This document shows positions 26,031 through 34,566 of a stretch of 64,000 nt of DNA, in pieces; within the stretch, counting starts at the first letter, position 1; each line of letters opens with the position of its first letter. The DNA is from Thermodesulfobacteriota bacterium (GTDB taxonomy: Bacteria; Desulfobacterota_D; UBA1144; Nemesobacterales; UBA2774), in the NCBI GenBank assembly GCA_040754335.1, contig JBFMCV010000007.1, forward strand, positions 62,001 to 126,000, in the 5' to 3' direction. Under the pieces are notes generated by a model. It was not told the origin of the DNA. It saw only the letters and a program-made list of their open reading frames with translations, and searched no databases. Position numbers and translations under genes: made by a program.

Positions 26031-26246
26031 AATAGGGTGCTGGTTCTGGAGATGTTCGGGGGAAGGGCTACGTCCTTCGATAAACTCAGGACGAACGGGT
26101 TTTTGTTGAGCAGATTGGGATGAGAAAGAAGGTGCGGGGTAAGATCGCGGCTGGAAGCCGCTCCTACGGATTATTAAAAGACTTGATTCCCGGTTTGTGT
26201 CGGGAATGACAAGAATAAAAAGACGAGATATCCGCGGGCAACGGAC
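26031..26246. repeat. Convergent intergenic island
   Basis: About 215 bases between converging genes. It holds a CTTCGATAAACTCAGGACGAACGGG block near 26077 (split here for length: CTTCGATAAACTC then AGGACGAACGGG) and a REP-like element at 26145-26167. No gene. Confidence 0.55.
26145..26167 (-). repeat. REP-like element, copy 5
   Basis: Plus-strand GCGGCTGGAAGCCGC followed by TCCTAC. Confidence 0.7.
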
Positions 26247-27425
26247 TCATCTCATACACTTTTTGAATGCGGACTTGAAAGCGTTAAGCGCTAGTCTCAC
26301 GTGCTCTTCAGTATGGCTTGCCATGAGCGTAGCCCTTATCCTGCACTTGCCGGGAGGGACCGAGGGCGGACGGACTGCAGGGGTATAAACGCCGTTCTCC
26401 CTGAGCGCAGCCGCGAATTCCAAAGCGGGCTCCGCCTCGCCGATAAGCACCGGTACTATAGCGGAACCGGAAGGCAACACCGTGAGGCCTATGTCTCCGA
26501 GACCGCTCTTGAACATTTCTATCAGACGCCGGAGGTGCTCCCTCCTTCCGGGCTCGTTCTCGATTATATCTATCGCGGCTATGGACGCCGCGAGAGAGGC
26601 AGCCGGAAGGGAGGTATCGAATATGTAGCTCCTGACGCGGTTCCTTATGAAATCGGTGAGATTCCGGCTGCCCGCGATGTAGCCGCCGAGAGAGCCTATC
26701 GCTTTTGAAAGCGTGCCCATGACTATCGGCACGTCACCCTCCACACCGAAATGCTCAGTGGCTCCGCTTCCCCTTTCGCCGAGCACGCCCGTCGCGTGCG
26801 CTTCGTCGACCATGAGCATGCAGCCGAACCTCTCCGAGAGGCTGACGAGCCGGAGGAGGTCGGCGAGGTCTCCGTCCATGCTGAAGACAGTATCTGTAAC
26901 GATGAGCCTCTTCCCTTTCCTTTCCCTGTCAGACGTCAGGAGAGATTCAAGATGCCCATAGTCGAGGTGTTCGTAAATGCGGACGTCCGCGCGGGAAATC
27001 CTGCACCCGTCGATTATGGACGCGTGGTTGAGCTCGTCGCTGTATACCGTATCGCCTTCGCTCACGAGTGACGATATCGTCCCTATATTCGCGAGGTAGC
27101 CTGAGCTGAATACGATCGCGGACTCGGTGTTTTTAAAAGACGCTATACGCACCTCGAGCTCCCTGTGGAGGTCTGTGCTCCCGCTCACTAGACGGGAGCC
27201 TCCCGAGCCTGTGCCGTATTTCTCGAGCGCGCTGCGGGCCGCCCCGACGACCCTGGGGTCCACCGACAATCCGAGGTAGCTGTTCGAGGCCAGTAGCACG
27301 TAGCGCTTACCGTCTATGGTTATTTCGGGGGACTGTCCCGTCCCTAACTCCGTAAGCGCCCGGAAGAGATTTTTATCCCTGATCAGAGCCAATTCCTTTT
27401 CTATCCAGTCGAGAGAGTGATTCAT
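26247..27425 (-). CDS. bioF: 8-amino-7-oxononanoate synthase (BioF)
   Basis: A PLP enzyme of the alpha-oxoamine synthase family that condenses pimeloyl-thioester with alanine, the first step of biotin ring assembly. The 392 residues include SNSYLGLSVDPRV, YGTGSGGSRLVSGS, HASIIDG, VDEAHATGVLGERG and the PLP Lys in GTLSKAIGSLGGY. Glycine C-acetyltransferase (Kbl) is a close relative, but position after bioB and bioA favours BioF. Last gene of the operon, 54 bases after bioA. Confidence 0.94.
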   Translation of the reverse strand: MNHSLDWIEKELALIRDKNLFRALTELGTGQSPEITIDGKRYVLLASNSYLGLSVDPRVVGAARSALEKYGTGSGGSRLVSGSTDLHRELEVRIASFKNTESAIVFSSGYLANIGTISSLVSEGDTVYSDELNHASIIDGCRISRADVRIYEHLDYGHLESLLTSDRERKGKRLIVTDTVFSMDGDLADLLRLVSLSERFGCMLMVDEAHATGVLGERGSGATEHFGVEGDVPIVMGTLSKAIGSLGGYIAGSRNLTDFIRNRVRSYIFDTSLPAASLAASIAAIDIIENEPGRREHLRRLIEMFKSGLGDIGLTVLPSGSAIVPVLIGEAEPALEFAAALRENGVYTPAVRPPSVPPGKCRIRATLMASHTEEHVRLALNAFKSAFKKCMR

Positions 27426-27479
27426 ATCGCGGAAAGCGTCGGCTTAGATTATGCGCGGCCTACGTATACGCATATAACA

Positions 27480-28838
27480 TCACGCGGCTTCTGTCGCCCT
27501 TTTTATCGAATTGTACGTCGCGCGGACGAGCTTCTTCAAATCTTCCATGGGTATACCGAGAGGCGGCATGAGGACCACGACGTTTCCGAGGGGCCGTATC
27601 AGCACCTCCTCCTTCATGGCCTCCTCCGCGACCCTCCATCCCATTCTCATCTTCGCAGGATAGGGTTCCTTGGACTCCTTATCGAGGACCAGCTCTATGC
27701 CGGCCATGAGGCCTTTACTCCTTACGTCACCGACGTGTTTGAGTCCGCCGAATTCCCTGAGCTCTTCTTCCAGGTAATCGATCTTTTCTTTAAGGTTTCC
27801 GAGCGTATCGTAATTTCTGAAGGCTTCGAGGTTGCCCAACGATGCGGCGCACGCGAGCGGGTTCCCTGCGTAGCTGTGGCCGTGGAAGAAGGTCTTGAAC
27901 TCCTCGTACTCGCCGAGAAAGGCGTCGTACACGTCCTCGGTCGTTATAGTGGCGGAGAGGGGGAGGTAGCCGCCTGTCATTCCTTTTCCGAGGACTAATA
28001 TATCGGGCGTCACGCCCTCGTGCTCGCAGGCGAACATCCTGCCCGTCCTGCCGAAGCCGGTCGCGACCTCGTCCAGTATAAGGAGGACGCCGTATCTGTC
28101 GCAGTATTCCCGCACGCGCCTGAGGTAGCCGGGAGGAGAGACTATCATGCCGCCCGCAGCCTGAACGTAAGGCTCGAATATGACCCCTGCCAATTCCTCG
28201 TGATGAGCTTCGAGGATATTGCCGGCCTCATCCGCGCACGCCAAGCCGCAGGAGGGATATGACTTACCGAGCTCGCACCTGTAGCAGTAATAGGAAGGGG
28301 CCTGATATGTCTCGAAGAGAAGGGGTTTGAAGGCGGAGTGGAAGAGGTCTATGCCACCCACCGAGACGGCCCCGAGAGTGTCGCCGTGGTATGCGTTCCG
28401 CAGAGAGACGAATTTGGTCTTGCCGGGCTTTCCTCTATGCTGCCAGTACTGGAAAGCCATCTTGAGTGCGACCTCGACGGCGCTCGCGCCGTCGCCTGAA
28501 TAAAACACCTTCTTGAGACCGGGCGGACATATGTCTATGAGCTCCTTCGCAAGGAGCGCAGCCGGGGGGTTCGTAACGCCTAAAAGGGTACTGTGGCTGA
28601 GCAGGTCCACCTGCTCTTTGATAGCGTTGTCGATCTCGGGCACGCGGTGGCCGTGAATATTCACCCAGAGCGACGAGACCCCGTCTATATACCTCCTGCC
28701 ATCGGAATCGATGAGGTATGCCCCTTCGCCACGCTCGATGACGACGGGTTCCTTCCCCTCGTATTCCTTCATCTGCGTGAAGGGGTGCCATACGAATTCC
28801 TTATCATAGGCCCCCGGATTTTTCTTTCTGTCTGGCAT
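27480..28838 (-). CDS. bioA: Adenosylmethionine-8-amino-7-oxononanoate aminotransferase
   Basis: A class III PLP aminotransferase (452 residues) converting KAPA to DAPA in biotin synthesis. Characteristic parts: VWHPFTQMKEY at the N-terminus, GVSSLWVNIHGH, YSGDGASAVEVALKMA, LRNAYHGDTLGAVSVGGI, LILDEVATGFGRTG and the PLP Lys in LGKGMTGGYLPLSA. The N-terminal WHPFTQM is typical of BioA rather than other class III enzymes. It lies between bioB and bioF. bioD and bioC are not in the window. Confidence 0.96.
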   Translation of the reverse strand: MPDRKKNPGAYDKEFVWHPFTQMKEYEGKEPVVIERGEGAYLIDSDGRRYIDGVSSLWVNIHGHRVPEIDNAIKEQVDLLSHSTLLGVTNPPAALLAKELIDICPPGLKKVFYSGDGASAVEVALKMAFQYWQHRGKPGKTKFVSLRNAYHGDTLGAVSVGGIDLFHSAFKPLLFETYQAPSYYCYRCELGKSYPSCGLACADEAGNILEAHHEELAGVIFEPYVQAAGGMIVSPPGYLRRVREYCDRYGVLLILDEVATGFGRTGRMFACEHEGVTPDILVLGKGMTGGYLPLSATITTEDVYDAFLGEYEEFKTFFHGHSYAGNPLACAASLGNLEAFRNYDTLGNLKEKIDYLEEELREFGGLKHVGDVRSKGLMAGIELVLDKESKEPYPAKMRMGWRVAEEAMKEEVLIRPLGNVVVLMPPLGIPMEDLKKLVRATYNSIKRATEAA

Positions 28839-28897
28839 CTCTGTTTTTCTAAGTGAGTTGCGGGGCGCAAGCCGGGATTGTCAGGCCGGATCTCTCT

Positions 28898-29815
28898 TCA
28901 GTTAACATCCTTCCTGACGGGCATTTCGAGGTCATCGAGCATCCTGAGGTCTTCCTCCGGAGACCTGCCCGGAGTGGTGAGGTAATTCCCCAGTATCATC
29001 GCGTTTGCGCCGGCGAGGAGCCCCATCGACTGCAGGTCTCTCAGGGTGACTTCCCTTCCGCCGGCCGTCATGAGTATCTTATCGGGGAGTATGAGCCTGA
29101 ATATTGCTATCGTTTTTATCGCTTCGAAAGGCTGGAGCGCCTGGAGCTTCTCGAAAGGCGTCCCGGGTCTCGGGTTAAGGAAGTTTATGGGGACCCAGCT
29201 AGGGCCGAGCTCTTTCAATTCGAACGCGAGCTCGATCCTCTGTTCGGGCGATTCCCCCATTCCGAGTATCCCCCCGGAGCAGAGGTGCATGCCCGCTTTC
29301 TTGACGAGCTCCGCCGTCCTGAGCCTGTCGTCATAGGTGTGGGTAGTGCAGATATTCGGGAAGTAGCTCCTGCAGGTCTCGAGGTTGTGGTTGTAGCGCC
29401 AGACCCCGTGCTCCTTGAGCTCGTAGGCCTGCTCTTCCCTGAGGTCCCCGAGGGAGCAGCCTATTTTCAGGCCCGTTTCGGCGCGCAGCAGGTCGACGAC
29501 TTCGAGCACCTTTCTGAAGATCCTGGGGGAGGGCCCTTTCGCGCTTATCACTATACAGAAATCCATCGCGCCCAGCTTTTCCGATTGTTTTGCCGCCAAT
29601 AATATCTTTTCGGCGGCCATGAGAGGATGCGCGTTGACTTCCGTATCGTAATGCGCCGATTGGGAGCAAAAAGAACAGTCTTCCGGGCAGTTACCGGTCT
29701 GGGCGCTGATTATTGACCTTAAAAAAACGCCGTCGCCCTTATATTTCAGCGTGACTTTCCTGGCAAGCGAGATAAGGTCGGGAACTTCCGGCTTTTCAAG
29801 CCCGCAGAGCGCCAA
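28898..29815 (-). CDS. bioB: Biotin synthase (start probably further upstream)
   Basis: A radical SAM enzyme inserting sulfur into dethiobiotin. CPEDCSFC binds the [4Fe-4S] cluster; YNHNLETCRSYFPNICTTHTYDDRL, GGILGMGES and FLNPRPGTPFE are BioB signatures, and the Arg/Cys ligands of the auxiliary cluster are in place. The TTG at 29815 is the first conventional start, but its GAGGAGG is only two bases away and the frame stays open upstream to an in-frame TAA. It encodes EIVAEKLLVNEEPISFEEALAL, clearly BioB-like. The extended form probably begins at the ATT at 29884, preceded by GGGAGAGACGGG, and would bring the cluster Cys near residue 66 as in longer BioB proteins. First gene of bioBAF. Confidence 0.95.
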   Translation of the reverse strand: MALCGLEKPEVPDLISLARKVTLKYKGDGVFLRSIISAQTGNCPEDCSFCSQSAHYDTEVNAHPLMAAEKILLAAKQSEKLGAMDFCIVISAKGPSPRIFRKVLEVVDLLRAETGLKIGCSLGDLREEQAYELKEHGVWRYNHNLETCRSYFPNICTTHTYDDRLRTAELVKKAGMHLCSGGILGMGESPEQRIELAFELKELGPSWVPINFLNPRPGTPFEKLQALQPFEAIKTIAIFRLILPDKILMTAGGREVTLRDLQSMGLLAGANAMILGNYLTTPGRSPEEDLRMLDDLEMPVRKDVN

Positions 29816-29920
29816 TGCCTCCTCAAAACTTATAGGCTCCTCATTGACAAGCAGTTTCTCGGCAACAATTTCGAGGACTGAAATCCCGTCTCTCCCGTCT
29901 TATTAATTCGAATTTCACTT

Positions 29921-29948
29921 AGATTACTGGAAGGGTTTTTATTGTCAA
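29921..29948 (-). promoter_or_regulatory. Putative bioBAF promoter
   Basis: On the minus strand a perfect TTGACA (29948-29943) is followed after 16 bases by TAATCT (29926-29921, 3 of 6). It lies about 37 bases upstream of the ATT proposed as the bioB start. No BirA-type operator with clear dyad was recognised. Confidence 0.4.
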
Positions 29949-30228
29949 TGATACTAGCCTTTTCCCAGAATTGTATTATATAATTATTAATGGAAGATAG
30001 GCCGAAATAGCGTGGATACAGACATTGCATCCTCGTTGGTATAAAATATACGGTTGATAAGATGATGCATATTTGGATTCGTAAATTTCAATCCCGCCCG
30101 GAAGTCCGAATAAAGGCTTCGTCCGTATATATTCCATGAATATACAGGACGGTGATACAAGAAAAGGTGCAGTTTAAAAATTTCATAACTATCTCACGCG
30201 AGACTGACAAACAGGAGGAATCACGCCA
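29949..30228. other. Divergent region before the HTH-receiver gene
   Basis: AT-rich non-coding sequence with an imperfect inverted repeat at about 30117-30152 (CGTCC-GTATATATTC-CAT-GAATATAC-AGGACG) located ~80 bases before the ATG at 30229. It could be an operator or transcript hairpin. No gene is visible. Confidence 0.4.
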
Positions 30229-30789
30229 ATGGAGCAAGTTCTGACTCTCGAAGAAGCCGCTCAATACCTCAAAGTCGCCAAGCCCACACTCTACAGACTG
30301 CTAGAAGACGGTAAGATTCCCGCATTCAAGGTAGGGAACCAGTGGAGGTTCACGAAGGAGCTCATAGATAAGTGGCTCTGGGACCAGCTGCCAAAGAAAA
30401 AGAACGTGCTTGTGGTGGATGACGAAAAGCTCGTCGCAATGGATATCAAAAAGATAGTTACTTCCGAGGGACACGACGTAATTGCAACTCAAAGCGGGGT
30501 CGAGGCGTCGAGGGTTATCGAGGATTCGAACATCGACCTGGTATTCCTTGACCTCGTCCTACCGGACATTAACGGGGTGGAGGTCCTGAAGGAGATAAAG
30601 AAAGCGAAAAGCGACCTCCCCGTCGTGATAATTACAGGCTACCCGGACAGCGAGATAATGAACCAGGCCCTCGATCTGGGACCGATCTCGGTGCTCAAAA
30701 AACCGTTCAACAGGGACCAGATACGCGATCTGCTGAAGATACTCCTGGCGCCCGCGGCGGGCACGGGAAGAACCAGGGCCAAGCAATAG
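30229..30789 (+). CDS. Excisionase-type HTH fused to a response-regulator receiver
   Basis: A 186-residue protein with reversed domain order for a response regulator. Residues 3-52 are an HTH_17/excisionase-like winged helix (LTLEEAAQYLKVAKPTLYRLLEDGKIPAFKVGNQWRF), and residues 58-180 a receiver with acidic pair Asp64-Asp65, phospho-acceptor Asp108 (VFLDLVLPD), Thr in IITGYP and Lys in VLKKPF, all intact. GGAGGAA upstream supports the start. No histidine kinase gene is near, so it is an orphan. It may control its own promoter (inverted repeat at 30117) or the downstream aldehyde dehydrogenase; this is inference. Confidence 0.9.
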   Translation: MEQVLTLEEAAQYLKVAKPTLYRLLEDGKIPAFKVGNQWRFTKELIDKWLWDQLPKKKNVLVVDDEKLVAMDIKKIVTSEGHDVIATQSGVEASRVIEDSNIDLVFLDLVLPDINGVEVLKEIKKAKSDLPVVIITGYPDSEIMNQALDLGPISVLKKPFNRDQIRDLLKILLAPAAGTGRTRAKQ

Positions 30790-30869
30790 GACCGTTTTCC
30801 AGGCAGCAAAAGGGGGATCGGGAATCACTCCGGTCCGGATAAACAGCAGCCAAAATAACCTGCAGCAAG

Positions 30870-30946
30870 GTCGCCCGTAACCTGTTACGGCGACTCGCCG
30901 GGGGATTATCCGTAATCCCGAAGGGGCCGGTTCGCAGTCACCGGGC
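30870..30946 (+). other. Three consecutive hairpins between the HTH-receiver and dehydrogenase genes
   Basis: Hairpin 1: GTCG-c-CCGTAAC pairs with GTTACGG-CGAC (30870-30894). Hairpin 2: GGGATTA-TCCG-TAATCCC (30902-30919). Hairpin 3: CCGGT pairs with ACCGG (about 30930-30945). An alternative pairing of CGCCCG (30873) with CGGGCG (30943) would exclude hairpin 1. No T-run follows. Could be attenuator-like or simply operators. Confidence 0.35.
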
Positions 30947-31031
30947 GTATCCGAGGTATTCTTCTCTTTTTGGCTTATGTCCCAAAAATTGGATAGAATT
31001 CTGGGATAGCGGTTAAGGGAGGTACGTAATT

Positions 31032-32507
31032 TTGACTGCCAAGATAAGGAAATACGGGCTTTTCATAAACGGAAAGGAGACTGATTCGGTCTCCGGGAAG
31101 ACGTATATCAGAGAGAATCCCGCGACGGAAGAACCCTTTGCAGAGATAGCCGAGGCCCAGAAGGAGGACGTTGACAACGCGGTGAAAGCGGCGGGGAAGG
31201 CTTTCGAGTCGTGGTCGAAGGTCCCGGTCGCTGAGCGGGTAAGGTTCGTTCACAGAATTGCCGAGCTGCTCGACAAAAACAAGGAAGCGGTCGCCCTGAC
31301 AAATACGCTCGAAACAGGAAAGCCGATACGGGAGAGCCGGCTCGTCGAGGTAGGGGGCTCCGTCAGGACGCTTGAATATTACTCGGGCGCGGCCACGAGA
31401 CTCAACGGAGAGAGCATGTCGGTATCGGAAAACCAGCTCACCGTTACGCTTAAAGAGCCTCTGGGAGTCGTGGCGCAGATAATACCCTGGAATTTCCCGC
31501 TCCTCCTCTCGCTCTGGAAAATAGCGCCCGCGCTCGTAGCCGGGTGTACGATAGTGCTGAAGCCGGCAGAGTATACCCCCTGCGGCATACTGGAGGTGGC
31601 CAGGATCGCCTCCGAGGCGGGACTGCCCGACGGCGTGCTGAACGTCGTGCCGGGTATGGGAGAGGTAGCGGGTCAGTCCGTTGTGGAGCACCCGGGAGTG
31701 GCGAAGGTGGCGTTCACCGGATCGACCGAAGTCGGAAAGATAGTGATGAAGACGGCGGCAGAGACCATCAAGCGTATCTCCCTCGAGCTCGGGGGCAAAG
31801 CGCCATGTATCGTATTCGAGGACGCTGATATCGAGAGCACGATCGAGGCCACCCTGAGGGGAGGCTTCTTCAACCAGGGCGAGAACTGCACCGCCGTAAC
31901 GAGGCTCCTCCTGCATGAGGACATATACGATAAATTCCTCCCGCCGTTTATAGACAGGGTAAAGAAGATAAGACAGGGTGACCCGAGGAGCGAGGACACG
32001 GAGCTGGGCTCGCTCATATCGAAAGAGCACTTCGACAGGGTCAAGTCTTATTTCGAGAAAGGGATAAACGAAGGAGGGCAGGCGCTCCACGGCGGAGGCA
32101 GGCCCGATGATTTAAAAAAGGGGTACTTCTTCGAGCCGACGGTGCTTGCCGACGTCGAGCCCGATTCGACGGTCGCGTGCGAGGAGATTTTCGGCCCCAT
32201 CGTTGCAGTCATACCGTTCAAGACAGAGGAAGAGGCCGTAAGGTTAGCGAACGACACCGTTTACGGGCTCGCCGGGGGGATATGGACGAGGGACATAAAG
32301 AAGGCCCTCAGGGTAGCAAAGGCCGTGAAGGCAGGGTATCTGTGGGTGAATACATACGGCGGCATAGTGCCGGAAACCCCTTACGGGGGATTCAAGCAGA
32401 GCGGCATAGGGAAGGAGCTCGGCACGGAAGGGCTAGACATGTACCTCGAAACGAAAGCGGTGAACATCTACATAGGCGATAAGATACCGGCATGGTACAA
32501 GGGATAA
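31032..32507 (+). CDS. NAD(P)-dependent aldehyde dehydrogenase
   Basis: A 491-residue ALDH-superfamily enzyme oxidising an aldehyde to an acid. Motifs: GVVAQIIPWNFPLL (cofactor), KPAEYTPCGILEVA, VAFTGSTEVGKIVMK, the general base Glu in LELGGKAPCIVFEDAD, the catalytic Cys in FFNQGENCTAVTRLL, CEEIFGPIVAVIPFK and the C-terminal YGGFKQSGIGKELG. Closest in feel to betaine-aldehyde/phenylacetaldehyde dehydrogenases. The start is a TTG at 31032 with GGGAGG about 9 bases upstream; the sequence aligns with family N-termini from there. Monocistronic; substrate unknown. Confidence 0.94.
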   Translation: MTAKIRKYGLFINGKETDSVSGKTYIRENPATEEPFAEIAEAQKEDVDNAVKAAGKAFESWSKVPVAERVRFVHRIAELLDKNKEAVALTNTLETGKPIRESRLVEVGGSVRTLEYYSGAATRLNGESMSVSENQLTVTLKEPLGVVAQIIPWNFPLLLSLWKIAPALVAGCTIVLKPAEYTPCGILEVARIASEAGLPDGVLNVVPGMGEVAGQSVVEHPGVAKVAFTGSTEVGKIVMKTAAETIKRISLELGGKAPCIVFEDADIESTIEATLRGGFFNQGENCTAVTRLLLHEDIYDKFLPPFIDRVKKIRQGDPRSEDTELGSLISKEHFDRVKSYFEKGINEGGQALHGGGRPDDLKKGYFFEPTVLADVEPDSTVACEEIFGPIVAVIPFKTEEEAVRLANDTVYGLAGGIWTRDIKKALRVAKAVKAGYLWVNTYGGIVPETPYGGFKQSGIGKELGTEGLDMYLETKAVNIYIGDKIPAWYKG

Positions 32508-32600
32508 ACAGAACCCGCCCGCCTGGCATCAGCCGCTAAAATCTCTCAATTCCTCCCACATGCCTACTGGCGAGAAACCCGTCCATGCTTCGACAGGCTC

Positions 32601-32691
32601 AGCACGAACGGGTTTGTTAGTTGCAAGATTAAGCAGAGGATATGCGGTGGGATCGTATACGAGCGAAGGTTCTGCGCCTCAGGACGAACGG
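32601..32691. repeat. 91-bp dispersed repeat (copy E)
   Basis: Aligned base by base to 57241-57331: 81 of 91 identical, no gaps. It includes GGGATCGTATACGAGC followed by a degenerate form of the central dyad (GCGAAGG-T-TCTGCGC, 32663-32677). Confidence 0.8.
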
Positions 32692-32730
32692 CTGGGGTTC
32701 ACTTTTAGGTTAGGCAGAGGAGATTCGGGA

Positions 32731-32880
32731 GAATCGTATATAAGCACACACTGTGTGCCGCCGGATTTGCCGGTAGAAAATATCGGAGCCAAGTAAGCTG
32801 TGAGCAGGTCGTTAAGATAGAGCGACCGATTCCTCGTTTGATCGGAATTGTTGCTCGGAATCGTTTGTGAATGTCGGGAA
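32731..32880. repeat. Long intergenic repeat with 15-bp dyad (copy B)
   Basis: GAATCGTATATAAGC, dyad GCACACA-C-TGTGTGC (32744-32758), GCCGGATTTGCCGG, ATATCGGAGCCAAG, GAGCGACCGATTCCTC, and GGAATCGTTTGTGAATGTCGGGAA split over the end. Same block order as 13941-14166. Confidence 0.7.
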
Positions 32881-33009
32881 GGAGAAAGACGAGATGCTGA
32901 ATAGATCCCGGCTCGTTGGCCGGGACATGGTTTAGAATGACAAGAAAATTAGAGAATTCAATCCCCCGGATTATTTAACATCTGATTATTCGGCATCTAT
33001 AGAAAAGTA

Positions 33010-34494
33010 CTAGGGGAGATTCGTCGAACCCATCAGGTACCTGTCGCACTCGCGCGCGGCCTGGCGCCCTTCGTTTATCGCCCAGACGACGAGGCTCTGC
33101 CCCCGTCTCGCGTCCCCCGCGGCGAATACCCCCTCGATGCTGGTCTGATACTTTCCATATTCCGCCTTCGCATTCGAGCGGTCGTCCCGTGCAATTTTCA
33201 GCTGATCGAGGAGCAGGTCTTCGGGCCCTAGGAATCCGAGCGCCAGGAACACGAGCTGCGCAGGCCATACCTTTTCCGTGCCCGGTATCTCCCTGAAGGA
33301 TGTGCGGCCGTTGTCGCCCATATGCCATTCTATCTGTATGGTGTGGAGCTCCTTCACGTTGCCCTTCTTATCCCCTGCGAACCTCGTCGTCAGCACCTGG
33401 TACCTCCTTGGGTCTTCTCCGAATACGGCCATCGCTTCTTCCTGGCCGTAGCTTATCGTATAGACCTTCGGCCACTGGGGCCAGGGGTTGTCAGGGGCGC
33501 GTTCGAAAGGCGGTTTCGGCAGTATCTCGAACTGAAGAAGGCTCCTGCATCCGTGGCGCATCGAGGTGGCGACGCAGTCGGTGCCCGTATCGCCCCCGCC
33601 GAGAACTATGACGTCCTTGTCCTTAGCCGATATGTATTTCTTGTCCTTGAGACCGCTGTCGAGGAGGCTCTTCGTATTGGCCTTCAAGAACTCCATGGCG
33701 AAATGAATGCCCTTGAGCTCCCTGCCCTCGACAGGCAGGTCGCGGGGCTTCGTGGCGCCTGTGCATATAACGACGGCGTCGTATTCCTTCAGGAGCTTTT
33801 CCGCCGGATAGTCCCTGCCTACCTCCGTATTCGTAACGAACTTCACGCCCTCTTCGGCGAGAAGCTTGACCCTCCTCTCGACGACGCGCTTGTCCAGGTG
33901 AGGGTTGGGTATGCCGTACATGAGGAGCCCTCCTACCCTGTCGTCACGCTCGTATACCGTTACCCAGTGTCCCGCCTTGTTGAGCTGGGCTGCGCAGGCG
34001 AGTCCCGCGGGCCCTGACCCTATGACAGCGACTTTTTTCCCTGTCCTCGTTTCCGGTATCTCCGGGACGACCCATCCCTCTTCGAACCCCTTGTCTATTA
34101 TCGTGCATTCTATCGTCTTTATCGTAACGGGGGTTTCGTTGATACCGAGGACGCACGAGCCCTCGCACGGCGCGGGGCATATCCTGCCCGTGAATTCCGG
34201 GAAATTGTTCGTCTTATGGAGACGCTCGAGCGCCTCTTTCCACAACCCCTTGTATATGAGATCGTTCCACTCGGGTATGAGGTTATTTACCGGGCAGCCC
34301 GCGGTCAATCCGTTTATGATAGACCCCGTCTGGCAGAAAGGTATTCCGCAGTCCATGCATCTCGACCCCTGGACCCTGAGCTTCGACTCCGGAAGGTGTT
34401 TATGGAACTCCTTCCAGTCCCGTATGCGTTCTTCGGGCGAACGGTCGGGCTCAAGCTCTCTGTCATGCTCCATAAAACCAGTAGGGTCACCCAT
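33010..34494 (-). CDS. gltD: Glutamate synthase, small (beta) subunit
   Basis: Feeds electrons from NAD(P)H through FAD to the large subunit of GOGAT. The 494 residues contain the N-terminal Cys-rich [4Fe-4S] region ([41 protein letters not shown]), the FAD Rossmann motif [22 protein letters not shown], the NADPH motif [22 protein letters not shown] and the C-terminal [24 protein letters not shown] 7 bases before the ATG. It follows gltB by 72 bases in the same operon. With glnA it forms the GS-GOGAT ammonia assimilation route. Confidence 0.98.
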   Translation of the reverse strand: MGDPTGFMEHDRELEPDRSPEERIRDWKEFHKHLPESKLRVQGSRCMDCGIPFCQTGSIINGLTAGCPVNNLIPEWNDLIYKGLWKEALERLHKTNNFPEFTGRICPAPCEGSCVLGINETPVTIKTIECTIIDKGFEEGWVVPEIPETRTGKKVAVIGSGPAGLACAAQLNKAGHWVTVYERDDRVGGLLMYGIPNPHLDKRVVERRVKLLAEEGVKFVTNTEVGRDYPAEKLLKEYDAVVICTGATKPRDLPVEGRELKGIHFAMEFLKANTKSLLDSGLKDKKYISAKDKDVIVLGGGDTGTDCVATSMRHGCRSLLQFEILPKPPFERAPDNPWPQWPKVYTISYGQEEAMAVFGEDPRRYQVLTTRFAGDKKGNVKELHTIQIEWHMGDNGRTSFREIPGTEKVWPAQLVFLALGFLGPEDLLLDQLKIARDDRSNAKAEYGKYQTSIEGVFAAGDARRGQSLVVWAINEGRQAARECDRYLMGSTNLP

Positions 34495-34566
34495 TAAACT
34501 TCCTCCACGTCAAAGTCGATACGATTATACCGAATATTGATTTACTTGTACGAGACAGGGAGAGAA

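Larger units (their letters stand above)
32508..33009. repeat. Convergent intergenic island with long repeats
   Basis: About 500 bases between the dehydrogenase and gltD 3' ends. It contains the 91-bp repeat at 32601-32691 (89% identical without gaps to 57241-57331) and the long dyad repeat at 32731-32880 (counterpart of 13941-14166). No gene. Confidence 0.65.

Noticed and set aside
30975-32090. 371-codon open frame antisense to the aldehyde dehydrogenase
   Set aside because: It overlaps a complete ALDH with catalytic Cys and Glu motifs; no recognisable domain on the antisense side.
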